A stretch of DNA of 64,000 bases from DASPFV01 sp035620975 (GTDB lineage Bacteria; Acidobacteriota; Vicinamibacteria; Vicinamibacterales; 2-12-FULL-66-21): positions 1 to 64,000 of the forward strand of contig DASPFV010000219.1 in assembly GCA_035620975.1 (NCBI GenBank). The letters are read 5' to 3'. Shown here in pieces: positions 26,849 to 34,682 of the stretch (position 1 is the first letter of the stretch; the number at the start of each line of letters is the position of its first letter). The position numbers and the translations under genes were made by a program. Below the pieces are notes generated by a model. It was not told the DNA's origin. It made no database searches and worked only from the letters and a program-made list of their open reading frames with translations.

Positions 26849-28552
26849 ATGCGGTACCTCGCTCTCGCCTGCGACTACGACGGTACACTCGCGCACCACG
26901 GCCGCGTCGACGACGCCACGGTCGAGTCGCTCGAGCGGCTGCGCGCGTCCGGCCGGAAGCTGCTGATGGTCACGGGCCGCGAGCTCGACGACCTCATGCG
27001 CGTGTTTCCGCGCCTCGAGTTGTTCGATCGCGTGGTGGCCGAGAACGGCGCTCTCGTATACGACCCGGGCACCCGCGAGGCGCGGCCGCTCGGCGAGGCA
27101 CCGCCGGAGCGATTCATCCTCGAGCTGGAGCGGCGAGATGTCTGGCCGCTCTCGACAGGCCGCGTGATTGTCGCGACCTGGGAGCCGCACGATCGGGCGG
27201 TGCTGGAGGTGATCCGCGAGCTCGGCCTGGAGCTGCAGGTGATCTTCAACAAGGGGGCGGTGATGGTCCTGCCCTCCGGCATCAACAAGGCAACGGGGCT
27301 TCGCGAGGCCCTGGACGAGCTCGCGCTGTCGACCCACAACACCGTCGCGATCGGCGACGCCGAAAACGATCATGCCTTCCTGGCCGCGTGCGAGTGCGGC
27401 GTCGCCGTGGCGAACGCGCTCGAGAGCGTGAAGGCCCGCGTGGACATGGTCACCGCACGCGATCACGGCGCCGGGGTGGTCGAGCTGATCGATCGGCTGA
27501 TTGCGTCCGACCTGGCCGAGCTGAACCTGCTCCTGACGCGCCACGACCTGCCGATCGGCATCACTGAATCCGGAACCGTGAACCTCGCTGCGTATGGCCG
27601 GGGGATTCTGGTCGCCGGCCCGTCGGGCTCCGGCAAGACGACGGTCACGACGACGCTGCTGGAGAAGCTGTGCGGGGCAGGCTACCAGTTCTGCCTCCTC
27701 GATCCCGAGGGTGACTACCACGAGTTCAGGGGTGCCATCGCCCTGCGCGGCAGCGACAGCCGGGCTCTCGCCGACGAGGCGTTGCGCGTCCTGGAGCGGC
27801 CGTCCGAGAATGCCGTCATCACGCTCCTGGATCTGAGGCTCGAGGACAGGCCTCCGTTCCTGCAGACCCTGCTTCCGCGGCTGCTGGAGCTGCGCAGCGC
27901 CACCGCGCGCCCCCACTGGATCGTGATCGACGAGGCGCATCATCTGCTGCCGTCGAAATGGCAGCCGTCCAGCACGACGCTGCCGCAGCAGTTCACGAAC
28001 GCCGTGCTCGTCACGGTGCATCCCGACCATGTCTCGACGCCCGCGCTCCGGCTGGTGGAGACGATCATCGTCGTCGGGCCGGAGCCGCAGGAGACCCTGG
28101 ACGCGTTCGCGCGGGGTCGCGGCGAACCAGCCTCCCGCCTGCCGGTGCACGACGACGAGCGCCAATGGGCCTGGCTGCTCCGGCCGGAGGCGCCGCCGGT
28201 GCAGTTCCACGTGCTCCCGCCGGCAGCCGAACGGCAGCGGCATCGGCGGAAGTATGCCGAGGGCGAGCTGAGCGAGGATCGCAGCTTCTACTTCCGCGGA
28301 CCGGAGGCACGGCTCAACCTCAGAGCCCAGAACCTCGAGTTGTTCGCGCAGCTTGCCGACGGCGTGGACGACGAGACGTGGCAATACCACCTGCAGCGCG
28401 GCGACGTCTCGCGCTGGTTCCGGACGGCCATCAAGGACGAGTCGCTGGCCGACGAGGCCGCGGAAATCGAAGCGCGGGCCGACCTGGCGAGCGCCGACAG
28501 CCGTGCCCGCATCCGGGCCGCCATCGAGCGCCGCTACACGAAATCGGCGTAG
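26849..28552 (+). CDS. HAD phosphatase fused to a HerA/VirD4-like P-loop ATPase
   Basis: A 567-residue two-part protein. Residues 1-220 are a Cof-type HAD phosphatase: DYDGTL (Asp9, Asp11), MVTGRELDD, and GDAENDHAF for magnesium. Residues 235-440 form a HerA/VirD4/DUF87-like ATPase: LVAGPSGSGKTT near 257, a FCLLDPEGDYHEF block, and Walker B WIVIDEAHHLL near 361. The last 120 residues (SFYFRGPEARLNLRAQN, then DDETWQYHLQRGDVSRWF) are a conserved-looking helical module. No HerA partner nuclease NurA is present. The ATG at 26849 starts right at the HAD strand. The functional link between the halves is unknown. Confidence 0.82.
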   Translation: MRYLALACDYDGTLAHHGRVDDATVESLERLRASGRKLLMVTGRELDDLMRVFPRLELFDRVVAENGALVYDPGTREARPLGEAPPERFILELERRDVWPLSTGRVIVATWEPHDRAVLEVIRELGLELQVIFNKGAVMVLPSGINKATGLREALDELALSTHNTVAIGDAENDHAFLAACECGVAVANALESVKARVDMVTARDHGAGVVELIDRLIASDLAELNLLLTRHDLPIGITESGTVNLAAYGRGILVAGPSGSGKTTVTTTLLEKLCGAGYQFCLLDPEGDYHEFRGAIALRGSDSRALADEALRVLERPSENAVITLLDLRLEDRPPFLQTLLPRLLELRSATARPHWIVIDEAHHLLPSKWQPSSTTLPQQFTNAVLVTVHPDHVSTPALRLVETIIVVGPEPQETLDAFARGRGEPASRLPVHDDERQWAWLLRPEAPPVQFHVLPPAAERQRHRRKYAEGELSEDRSFYFRGPEARLNLRAQNLELFAQLADGVDDETWQYHLQRGDVSRWFRTAIKDESLADEAAEIEARADLASADSRARIRAAIERRYTKSA

Positions 28553-28600
28553 AGCTGACGCGCCCGATGCGCCATTGGAGGCTGCGGGTCACGATCCGGG

Positions 28601-28606
28601 TAGAAT
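28601..28606 (+). promoter_or_regulatory. Candidate -10 box of the first GYD gene
   Basis: TAGAAT lies 25 nt before the ATG at 28632, which has its own GGGAGG ribosome-binding site at 28621-28626. TTGGAG at 28575-28580 is a possible -35 but at 20 nt spacing. Confidence 0.35.
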
Positions 28607-28631
28607 CGCGGTCACGACAAGGGAGGTCGCG

Positions 28632-28925
28632 ATGGCGAAATACGTGACGCTGTACCAGTTCACCGATCAGGGTGTCCGCAACGTGAAGGACTCGCCGGCG
28701 AGGCTCAAGGCTGCGGTCAAGAAAGCCGAGTCGATGGGGATGAAGATCGTCGCGGCGTACTACACGCAAGGTCCGTACGATCTGGTCGCGATCTCCGAGG
28801 TGTCAGACGAGAAAGCCGCGACCGCGTTCGCGCTCGCGACGGCGGCGCAGGGCAACGTGCGCAGCACCACCATGCGTGCGTTCGACCCCGACGAGTTCGA
28901 AGCCATCGCGAAGATGATCTCCTAG
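28632..28925 (+). CDS. GYD-domain protein
   Basis: A 97-residue single-domain protein of the GYD family, a dimeric alpha-beta-barrel-like fold of unknown function. It begins KYVTLYQFTDQGVRNVKDSP and has the GPYDLVAISE strand that gives the family its name (GxYD). GGGAGG six bases before the ATG at 28632 decides the start. A second GYD protein is encoded at 44641. The gene lies between the HAD-ATPase and a TerB-like gene on the same strand; the separate -10-like hexamers suggest independent transcription. Confidence 0.85.
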   Translation: MAKYVTLYQFTDQGVRNVKDSPARLKAAVKKAESMGMKIVAAYYTQGPYDLVAISEVSDEKAATAFALATAAQGNVRSTTMRAFDPDEFEAIAKMIS

Positions 28926-29011
28926 TGGGAGACGCCGCTCGTTGATTCCTGCCGGGTTTTCCTGCGCTCGCCTCGAGGCCGCCACCGACGGCGCGCCCCG
29001 AGGGTAGTCGG

Positions 29012-29017
29012 GATACT
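29012..29017 (+). promoter_or_regulatory. -10-like hexamer of the TerB-like gene
   Basis: GATACT ends 8 nt before the ATG at 29026, with no purine-rich ribosome-binding site in the CTTGTTGC interval. It fits the leaderless layout recurring in this window. Confidence 0.4.
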
Positions 29018-29025
29018 CTTGTTGC

Positions 29026-29544
29026 ATGCCGCTGAAGTCGATTCGCGCGTGGCTCGGCGTCGACCGCCCCGGGCAGGACGAATTCGCGCCGCTCCGCGAG
29101 ACGCTCGACGCACTGGATCATCTCGAACCGGACCGGGCCAGGTATCTCGGTGCGTTTGCGTATCTGCTCGGGCGCGTGGCGCATGCCGATCTGCACGTGT
29201 CGCAGGACGAGACGCGGGCCATGGAGGCCCTCGTCCGGGAACACGGCGGCCTGCCGCATGACCAGGCGATCATCGTGGTGCAGCTGGCGAAGACCAGCAA
29301 CCGGCTGTTTGGCGGGACGGCCAACTTCATCGTCGCGCGGGAGTTCTCCAGCCTCGCGACCTATGACCAGAAGCTCGCCCTGATGCGGTGCCTCTTCGAG
29401 GTGTCGGCGACCGACGCCGCGATTTCGACGGCCGAGGAAGCGGAGATCCACCGCATCGCCAACGAGCTTCGCATCCAGCCTCCGGACCTGCTCGCGCTCC
29501 GGGTGGCCCATCGCCGGCACCTGCCAGGGATGCCGCGCGACTAG
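29026..29544 (+). CDS. TerB-like protein
   Basis: A 172-residue all-helical protein of the TerB/COG4103 type. Conserved features are the acidic-His segment RVAHADLHVSQDE and its repeat-like counterpart VSATDAAISTAEE, each with the Asp residues that bind metal in TerB proteins. Tellurite-resistance TerB proteins bind calcium and work at the membrane, but isolated homologues are widespread and of unknown function. No other ter gene is nearby. The ATG follows a GATACT hexamer by 8 nt. Confidence 0.8.
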   Translation: MPLKSIRAWLGVDRPGQDEFAPLRETLDALDHLEPDRARYLGAFAYLLGRVAHADLHVSQDETRAMEALVREHGGLPHDQAIIVVQLAKTSNRLFGGTANFIVAREFSSLATYDQKLALMRCLFEVSATDAAISTAEEAEIHRIANELRIQPPDLLALRVAHRRHLPGMPRD

Positions 29545-29671
29545 TCGAAGCGTCCAACCGGGCTCCCGGGCTGACGGTACCCACGCCGTGGTGTGCCCGG
29601 AGTGTACGCTTGCCGTCCCGCCCGGGATCTTCGACAATACGGGCCGGGAGTTCCCGCTCAGGAGGACAGCC

Positions 29672-31114
29672 ATGAAAACCGTGGACGCCACGACGCGGCG
29701 GCGCGGGATCTCGCGCCGCGAGTTCGTCGGCGGGGTGGTCGCAGCCGGCGTGCTCACGGGAGCACCCGCGATCCTCCGCGGGCGCAACCTCAACGACAAG
29801 CTCGACCTCGCCTTCATCGCCTGCGGCGGACGCGCCCGCGCGAACATGAACGAGCTGACGCTCAATCCCGATCGTTCTGCGCGCGGCGGGGCACCCGGTG
29901 CCCCGCACCCCGACGAGAACGTCGTCGTGCTCTGCGACGTGGACCAGGGCGCCATCGATGCCGCGGCGCAGCGGTTCCCGAAGGCCCGGAAGGTCCACGA
30001 CCTCCGCCGCGTCTTCGACCACCCCGGCGAATTCGACGCCGTGGTCGTCTCGACCGCTGAACACACGCACGCGTTCGCGACCTACCTGGCACTGACGCAC
30101 GGCAAACACGTCTACTGCGAGAAGCCGCTCACCTACAACATCTGGGAAGCGCGCCTGATCCGGGAGCTGGCGGCGAAGCACCCGAAGCTGTCGACGCAGA
30201 TGGGGAACCAGGGCCACGCGTCACCGATGCGCCGGCGGATCAAGGAAATCCTCGACACGGGCGTCATCGGACCCGTGCACGAAGTGCACGTCTGGGCCGA
30301 TCGTGCCTGGGGGCTCCAGGATGCCGCCTCGGCCGGGAAGTTCGACAAGCCGCACGGGTTCTACAAGGGCGTCCAGATCGTGGATCGGTTCAAGGACGAG
30401 ATGCCGATCCCGCCCGGCCTGCACTGGGACCTCTGGGTCGGCCCGGCGCCGACGCGGCCGTATCACGACACCTACTTCCCCGGTCCGCGCTGGTACCGCT
30501 GGTGGGATTTCGGCAACGGCACGATGAGCGATCTCGGCAGCCACGACAACGACGTGCCGTACACCGTGCTCGACATCCGCCAGCCGCTGACGATCGAAGC
30601 GACGTCGCCGAACGTGCCGGTCGCGCACAAGGAACTTGCGCCCGCGACGATGATGGTGGTGTACGAATTCGCGGCCTCTCCGTCCGGCGCGCCGCCCGTG
30701 AAGCTCGTGTGGCATCAGGGCGACAGCAAGCCGCCTGGCTGGGTGCCCGAATGGGGCGGGCGCTCGCAGCTGTTCGTCGGCGGGAAAGGCATGCTGCTCG
30801 GCAACGGCAAGCTGCTGCCGGAGGAACGGTTCAAGGACTTCGAGATGCCGCCGGAAACGCTGCCCCGCTCGCCGGGTCACTGGGTCGAGTGGGTGAACTA
30901 CGCGAAGGGGCTCGGTCCGGTGCCGGGATCCGACTTCCAGTACTCGGGCTGGACGACCGAGGCCAATCACCTCGGGAACGTCGCGTATCGCACCGGCAGG
31001 AAGATCGAATGGGACTACGAGAACCTGCGGGCGCGCAACGCGCCGGCAGCGGCGCCGTTCATCAAGCGGCCCGCGTACCGCAAGGGGTGGGACGACATCC
31101 TGAAGATGCCGTGA
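29672..31114 (+). CDS. Tat-exported Gfo/Idh/MocA-family oxidoreductase
   Basis: A 480-residue NAD(P)-dependent sugar or glycoside oxidoreductase. The N-terminus carries a twin-arginine signal (SRREFVGG at 14-21, hydrophobic stretch to about 36), so it is exported folded with its cofactor. The Rossmann domain contains FIACGGRARANM, and the Gfo motif is CEKPLTYN. The C-terminal domain has YRWWDFGNGTMSDLGSHDND, common in the Tat-exported Planctomycetes/Acidobacteria branch, some members of which are glycosidases that use NAD as a catalytic cofactor. GGAGG (29661-29665) precedes the ATG at 29672. The substrate is unknown. Confidence 0.9.
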   Translation: MKTVDATTRRRGISRREFVGGVVAAGVLTGAPAILRGRNLNDKLDLAFIACGGRARANMNELTLNPDRSARGGAPGAPHPDENVVVLCDVDQGAIDAAAQRFPKARKVHDLRRVFDHPGEFDAVVVSTAEHTHAFATYLALTHGKHVYCEKPLTYNIWEARLIRELAAKHPKLSTQMGNQGHASPMRRRIKEILDTGVIGPVHEVHVWADRAWGLQDAASAGKFDKPHGFYKGVQIVDRFKDEMPIPPGLHWDLWVGPAPTRPYHDTYFPGPRWYRWWDFGNGTMSDLGSHDNDVPYTVLDIRQPLTIEATSPNVPVAHKELAPATMMVVYEFAASPSGAPPVKLVWHQGDSKPPGWVPEWGGRSQLFVGGKGMLLGNGKLLPEERFKDFEMPPETLPRSPGHWVEWVNYAKGLGPVPGSDFQYSGWTTEANHLGNVAYRTGRKIEWDYENLRARNAPAAAPFIKRPAYRKGWDDILKMP

Positions 31115-31377
31115 CCCCGGCGTGCTTCGAGTACGGTCACCGGACCGAGCGCACGGGCGAGGCCTCCGCCTCACAGGGCGCCGGGTGCCCCAGCCCGTTT
31201 CGACAATGAGCGTTCCGCCACGTCGACCGGTCGCGCGCCCGAGCGACGGGACGCGGGCCCGGCGGTGGGCAACCAGCCGCGCTGCTTCCTGCACGAGGAG
31301 AACAACGATCGGCTGGCCGCAGGCCGGGGGGTGGCGGACCCCGCCTCGTCGGGGTAAGCTCGTCCGCGAGGCGACAC

Positions 31378-32889
31378 CTGTTCGAAGCCGCAGAACTCGA
31401 TCGCTCGGTAGCCAAGGCCGACTACGACTTCGAGGTCTCCAAGCTGCGCTGGCAGCTGCTCGACGCGCAACGCACGCTCGAACGACGGCCGTTCCCGCTC
31501 ATCGTGCTGTTCGGCGGCGTGGACGGCGCCGGTAAGAGCGAGACCGTGCACCTGCTCAACGAGTGGATGGATCCGCGGTGGATCGTCAACCGTGCGTTCG
31601 AGGCGCCCTCCGAGGACGAGCGGGAGCGGCCGCCGTTCTGGCGGTTCTGGCTGGCGCTGCCGCCGCGCGGCCGCATCGGCCTGTTCCTGAGCGCCTGGTA
31701 TTCAGAGCCGCTGCTCGATCGCGTCCACCGGAGGACGACGCCCGCCGAGTTCGATGCCGCGCTGGACCGGATTGCGTCCTTCGAGCGGACGCTGGCCGAC
31801 GACGGCGCCGTCTTCGTGAAGTTCTGGATGCACCTCGATCGCAAGGCGCAGAAGAAGCAGCTTCGCTCGCTCTCCAGGGATCCGCTCACGCGCTGGCGCG
31901 TCACCAGGACGCAGTGGAAGCAGTGGAAGCTCTACGATCGATTCGTGGCCGCGGCCGAGCGCATGATACAGCGCACCAGCTTCGGCCATGCGCCCTGGAT
32001 CATCGTCGATGCGTCCGATCCGCGCTATCGCAGCCTCGTGGCCGGGACCGAGATCCAGCGGGCGTTGACGCGCGCGTTCGAGCGCCACGACCGCGCCTCC
32101 GAACTGGCACGGACGCGCGCGGCGGCAGCAACGCCGACTTCCCAGACGCCGGCGCTCGTCGACCGCGTGAGGCGCGATCGGTCGGTTCTCGACGCGCTCG
32201 ACATGAAGCGCACGCTGTCGAAGCGCCTGTTCGACAAGCGCCTCCTCAAACAACAGGGCCGCCTGCACCTTCTCCAGCGCAAGGCCCAGGAGGCGCGGCG
32301 GTCGATCGTCTTCGTGTTCGAGGGCTGGGACGCCGCCGGCAAGGGCGGCGCGATTCGGCGCGTGACGTCCGCCCTCGACCCGCGCTCCTACCGCGTCATC
32401 CCGGTTGCCGCGCCGACCGACGAGGAGCGTGCGCGCCACTATCTGTGGCGGTTCTGGCGGCACCTCTCGCGAGCGGGTCGCGTGACGATCTACGACCGCA
32501 GCTGGTACGGGCGGGTGCTCGTCGAACGCGTCGACGGTTTCGCCTCGGAGGCGGAGTGGAGCCGTGCCTATGCGGAGATCGAGGAGTTCGAACGGGAGCT
32601 GGTCGGGTCGGGGATTGTCCTGTTGAAGTACTGGCTCCACATCACGAAAGCGGAGCAGGAGAAGCGCTTCCGGGAACGGGCCAGCTCGCCCTACAAGAGC
32701 TGGAAGCTGACGGAGGAAGACTGGCGCAACCGCGAGAAGTGGGATGCCTACGAGCTGGCCGTCAACGACATGGTGGCCCGTACGAGCACCCGCCGCGCCC
32801 CGTGGCACCTGATCCCGGCCAACGACAAGAACTATGCACGCGTCGAGGTGCTCCGCCGCGCCGCGAACGCGATCGAGCGGGCGCTCTGA
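31378..32889 (+). CDS. pap: Polyphosphate:AMP phosphotransferase (tandem PPK2), CTG start
   Basis: A protein of 503 residues that transfers phosphate from polyphosphate to AMP to make ADP. It has two PPK2 P-loop domains: GVDGAGKS (Lys53) with LLNEWMDPRW, and EGWDAAGKGG (Lys322) with YLWRFWRHL, TIYDRSWYGRVLVERV and the EEDWRNREKW lid. The open frame from 31210 has no ATG, GTG or TTG until the GTG at 31504, which lies inside the first P-loop strand. The CTG at 31378 aligns with the MFE- start of homologues (here CTG-Phe-Glu-Ala-Ala-Glu-Leu) and has GAGG six bases upstream. CTG initiation is therefore inferred; a lost start or assembly error is the alternative. Confidence 0.88.
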   Translation: MFEAAELDRSVAKADYDFEVSKLRWQLLDAQRTLERRPFPLIVLFGGVDGAGKSETVHLLNEWMDPRWIVNRAFEAPSEDERERPPFWRFWLALPPRGRIGLFLSAWYSEPLLDRVHRRTTPAEFDAALDRIASFERTLADDGAVFVKFWMHLDRKAQKKQLRSLSRDPLTRWRVTRTQWKQWKLYDRFVAAAERMIQRTSFGHAPWIIVDASDPRYRSLVAGTEIQRALTRAFERHDRASELARTRAAAATPTSQTPALVDRVRRDRSVLDALDMKRTLSKRLFDKRLLKQQGRLHLLQRKAQEARRSIVFVFEGWDAAGKGGAIRRVTSALDPRSYRVIPVAAPTDEERARHYLWRFWRHLSRAGRVTIYDRSWYGRVLVERVDGFASEAEWSRAYAEIEEFERELVGSGIVLLKYWLHITKAEQEKRFRERASSPYKSWKLTEEDWRNREKWDAYELAVNDMVARTSTRRAPWHLIPANDKNYARVEVLRRAANAIERAL

Positions 32890-32948
32890 GCGGCGGGATC
32901 GCAGTCAACGGACTGCGGGCAGGGGCAAGCTCCACAGGAGGAGATGAC

Positions 32949-34673
32949 ATGGCTCGAAAGAACGACAGTCACACCCGGCAGACGCGCCGCGCCTGGATGA
33001 AGACCGCGGCCGTCCTCACCGGCGCGGCAGCTGCGAAGTCCGTGGTGCCCCCGGGCCTGGAGGCGCAGACGAGCCGGTCTTCGACCGCAGCGTCGATGGC
33101 CGTCAGGGCCTCGGCGCAGAGCAACGTCGTCGAAACGACTGCAGGCAGGGTGCGCGGCTTCGCCGCAGATGGCATCCACACGTTCAAAGGCATCCCCTAT
33201 GCGGCGTCGACGGCCGGCGCGCAGCGCTTCATGGCGCCTGCGAAGCCCACGCCGTGGACGGGCGTGCGCAGTGCCCTGGCTCTGGGCCCCTCCAGCCCGC
33301 AGGCCTACAACTGCACCGCTATTGCCCGCCGCGGCGGCTGGAACAACGACGAAGAAGCCTTCATGTTCGACTGGGACGACGGCCGGCCGTCGGAGGACTG
33401 CCTGCGCGTGAACGTCTGGACGCCGGGGCTCGACGCAGGACGTCGTCCGGTTCTCGTCTGGATCCATGGCGGCGGGTACTCGTCGGGGTCCAGCAACGAG
33501 CTTCGCATGTACGACGGCGAGAGCCTGAGCCGGCGCGGCAATGTCGTCGTCGTCAGCCTCAACCATCGCCTGGGTGTGCTCGGCTACCTCAATCTCGCCG
33601 AGCACGGCGACAGGTGGGCGAGCGCCGGGAACGCCGGGATGCTCGACATCGTCGCCGCCCTCGGCTGGATCAAGGAGAACATCGCGAGCTTCGGCGGGGA
33701 TCCCGGCAGGGTGATGATCTTCGGCCAGTCGGGCGGGGGCGGCAAGGTGGGGAATCTGATGGGCATGCCGTCGGCCAGGGGGCTGTTCCAGCGTGCCGCA
33801 ATCCAGAGCGGGTCGACGGGTGTGCGGCGGCCGGCACGCGATCGCTCCGCCGAACTGGCGGCCGCGGTGCTCCACGAGCTTGGCCTGACGCGCGCCACTC
33901 TCGACAAGCTCCAGGAGCTGCCGTACGAGCGTATCGTCGAGGCGGGTGTTCTGGCTCAGCGGAAGATGAACCCCACACCGGCCGCTCCCGGAACCGGCGG
34001 CGGGGTCAACTGGGCGCCTGTCGTCGATGGCCGGATCCTGCCGGAGCACCCGTGGGATCCCCACGCGTCGCCGCTGAGCGCCGAGGTGCCGCTCCTCGTC
34101 GGCACGACGCTCAACGAGTTCGCGAACAGCATCCAGGCGGGTGATCCATCGCTCGACGGGATGACGCTGGACGAGGTGAAGAAGCGGCTGGCGGCGCAGC
34201 GTGGCGAACGTGCCGACCAGATCCTGCAATCGTTTCAGCAGACGTTTCCGAACGCCACGCCGTACGAGCTGTTCTCGCGCATCAGCGGGATGACCTCGCG
34301 CATGAACGCGGTCCTGCAGGCCGAGCGGAAGGAAGCGCAGCGGGCCGCGCCGGTCTATCTCTACTGGTTCCAGTGGCAGACCCCGATTCTCGACGGCCGC
34401 CCGCGCGCGTTCCACTGCGCCGAGCTGCCGTTCGTCTTCTACAACACGGACCGGTGCGCGACGATGACGGGCGGCGGCGGGGACGCGCGCGAACTGGCGG
34501 GACGGATGGCCGACGCGTGGGTGGCCTTCGCCCGCACCGGCGATCCCAACCACGCGGGCCTGCCGAAATGGCCGGCGTTCACCGCGGCGCCGTGCCCCAC
34601 GATGGTGTTCGACGACACGTGTGTCGTGGCGAACGGGCCGGATGCGGATCAGCGGCGGCTGCTCACGCTGTGA
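32949..34673 (+). CDS. Tat-exported type-B carboxylesterase
   Basis: A 574-residue serine esterase of the carboxylesterase/cholinesterase family. The nucleophile is Ser261 in GQSGGGG, the oxyanion motif is HGGGYSSGS, and the catalytic His is near 489 in FHCAELPF. The N-terminus is a twin-arginine-like signal (TRRAWMKTAAVLTGAAAA) with cleavage probably near 40, so it acts in the periplasm or outside. AGGAGG precedes the ATG at 32949. It starts 59 bp after the phosphotransferase gene on the same strand. The physiological ester is unknown. One frame runs open through both genes, but it is not a fusion. Confidence 0.9.
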   Translation: MARKNDSHTRQTRRAWMKTAAVLTGAAAAKSVVPPGLEAQTSRSSTAASMAVRASAQSNVVETTAGRVRGFAADGIHTFKGIPYAASTAGAQRFMAPAKPTPWTGVRSALALGPSSPQAYNCTAIARRGGWNNDEEAFMFDWDDGRPSEDCLRVNVWTPGLDAGRRPVLVWIHGGGYSSGSSNELRMYDGESLSRRGNVVVVSLNHRLGVLGYLNLAEHGDRWASAGNAGMLDIVAALGWIKENIASFGGDPGRVMIFGQSGGGGKVGNLMGMPSARGLFQRAAIQSGSTGVRRPARDRSAELAAAVLHELGLTRATLDKLQELPYERIVEAGVLAQRKMNPTPAAPGTGGGVNWAPVVDGRILPEHPWDPHASPLSAEVPLLVGTTLNEFANSIQAGDPSLDGMTLDEVKKRLAAQRGERADQILQSFQQTFPNATPYELFSRISGMTSRMNAVLQAERKEAQRAAPVYLYWFQWQTPILDGRPRAFHCAELPFVFYNTDRCATMTGGGGDARELAGRMADAWVAFARTGDPNHAGLPKWPAFTAAPCPTMVFDDTCVVANGPDADQRRLLTL

Positions 34674-34682
34674 GCTGATCGC

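Noticed and set aside
31563..34673. A 1036-codon frame spanning the phosphotransferase and the esterase
   Set aside because: Its first half is an out-of-frame reading of the PPK2 gene (Arg-rich, no homology) that happens to run into the esterase frame. The esterase starts at 32949 with its own ribosome-binding site.
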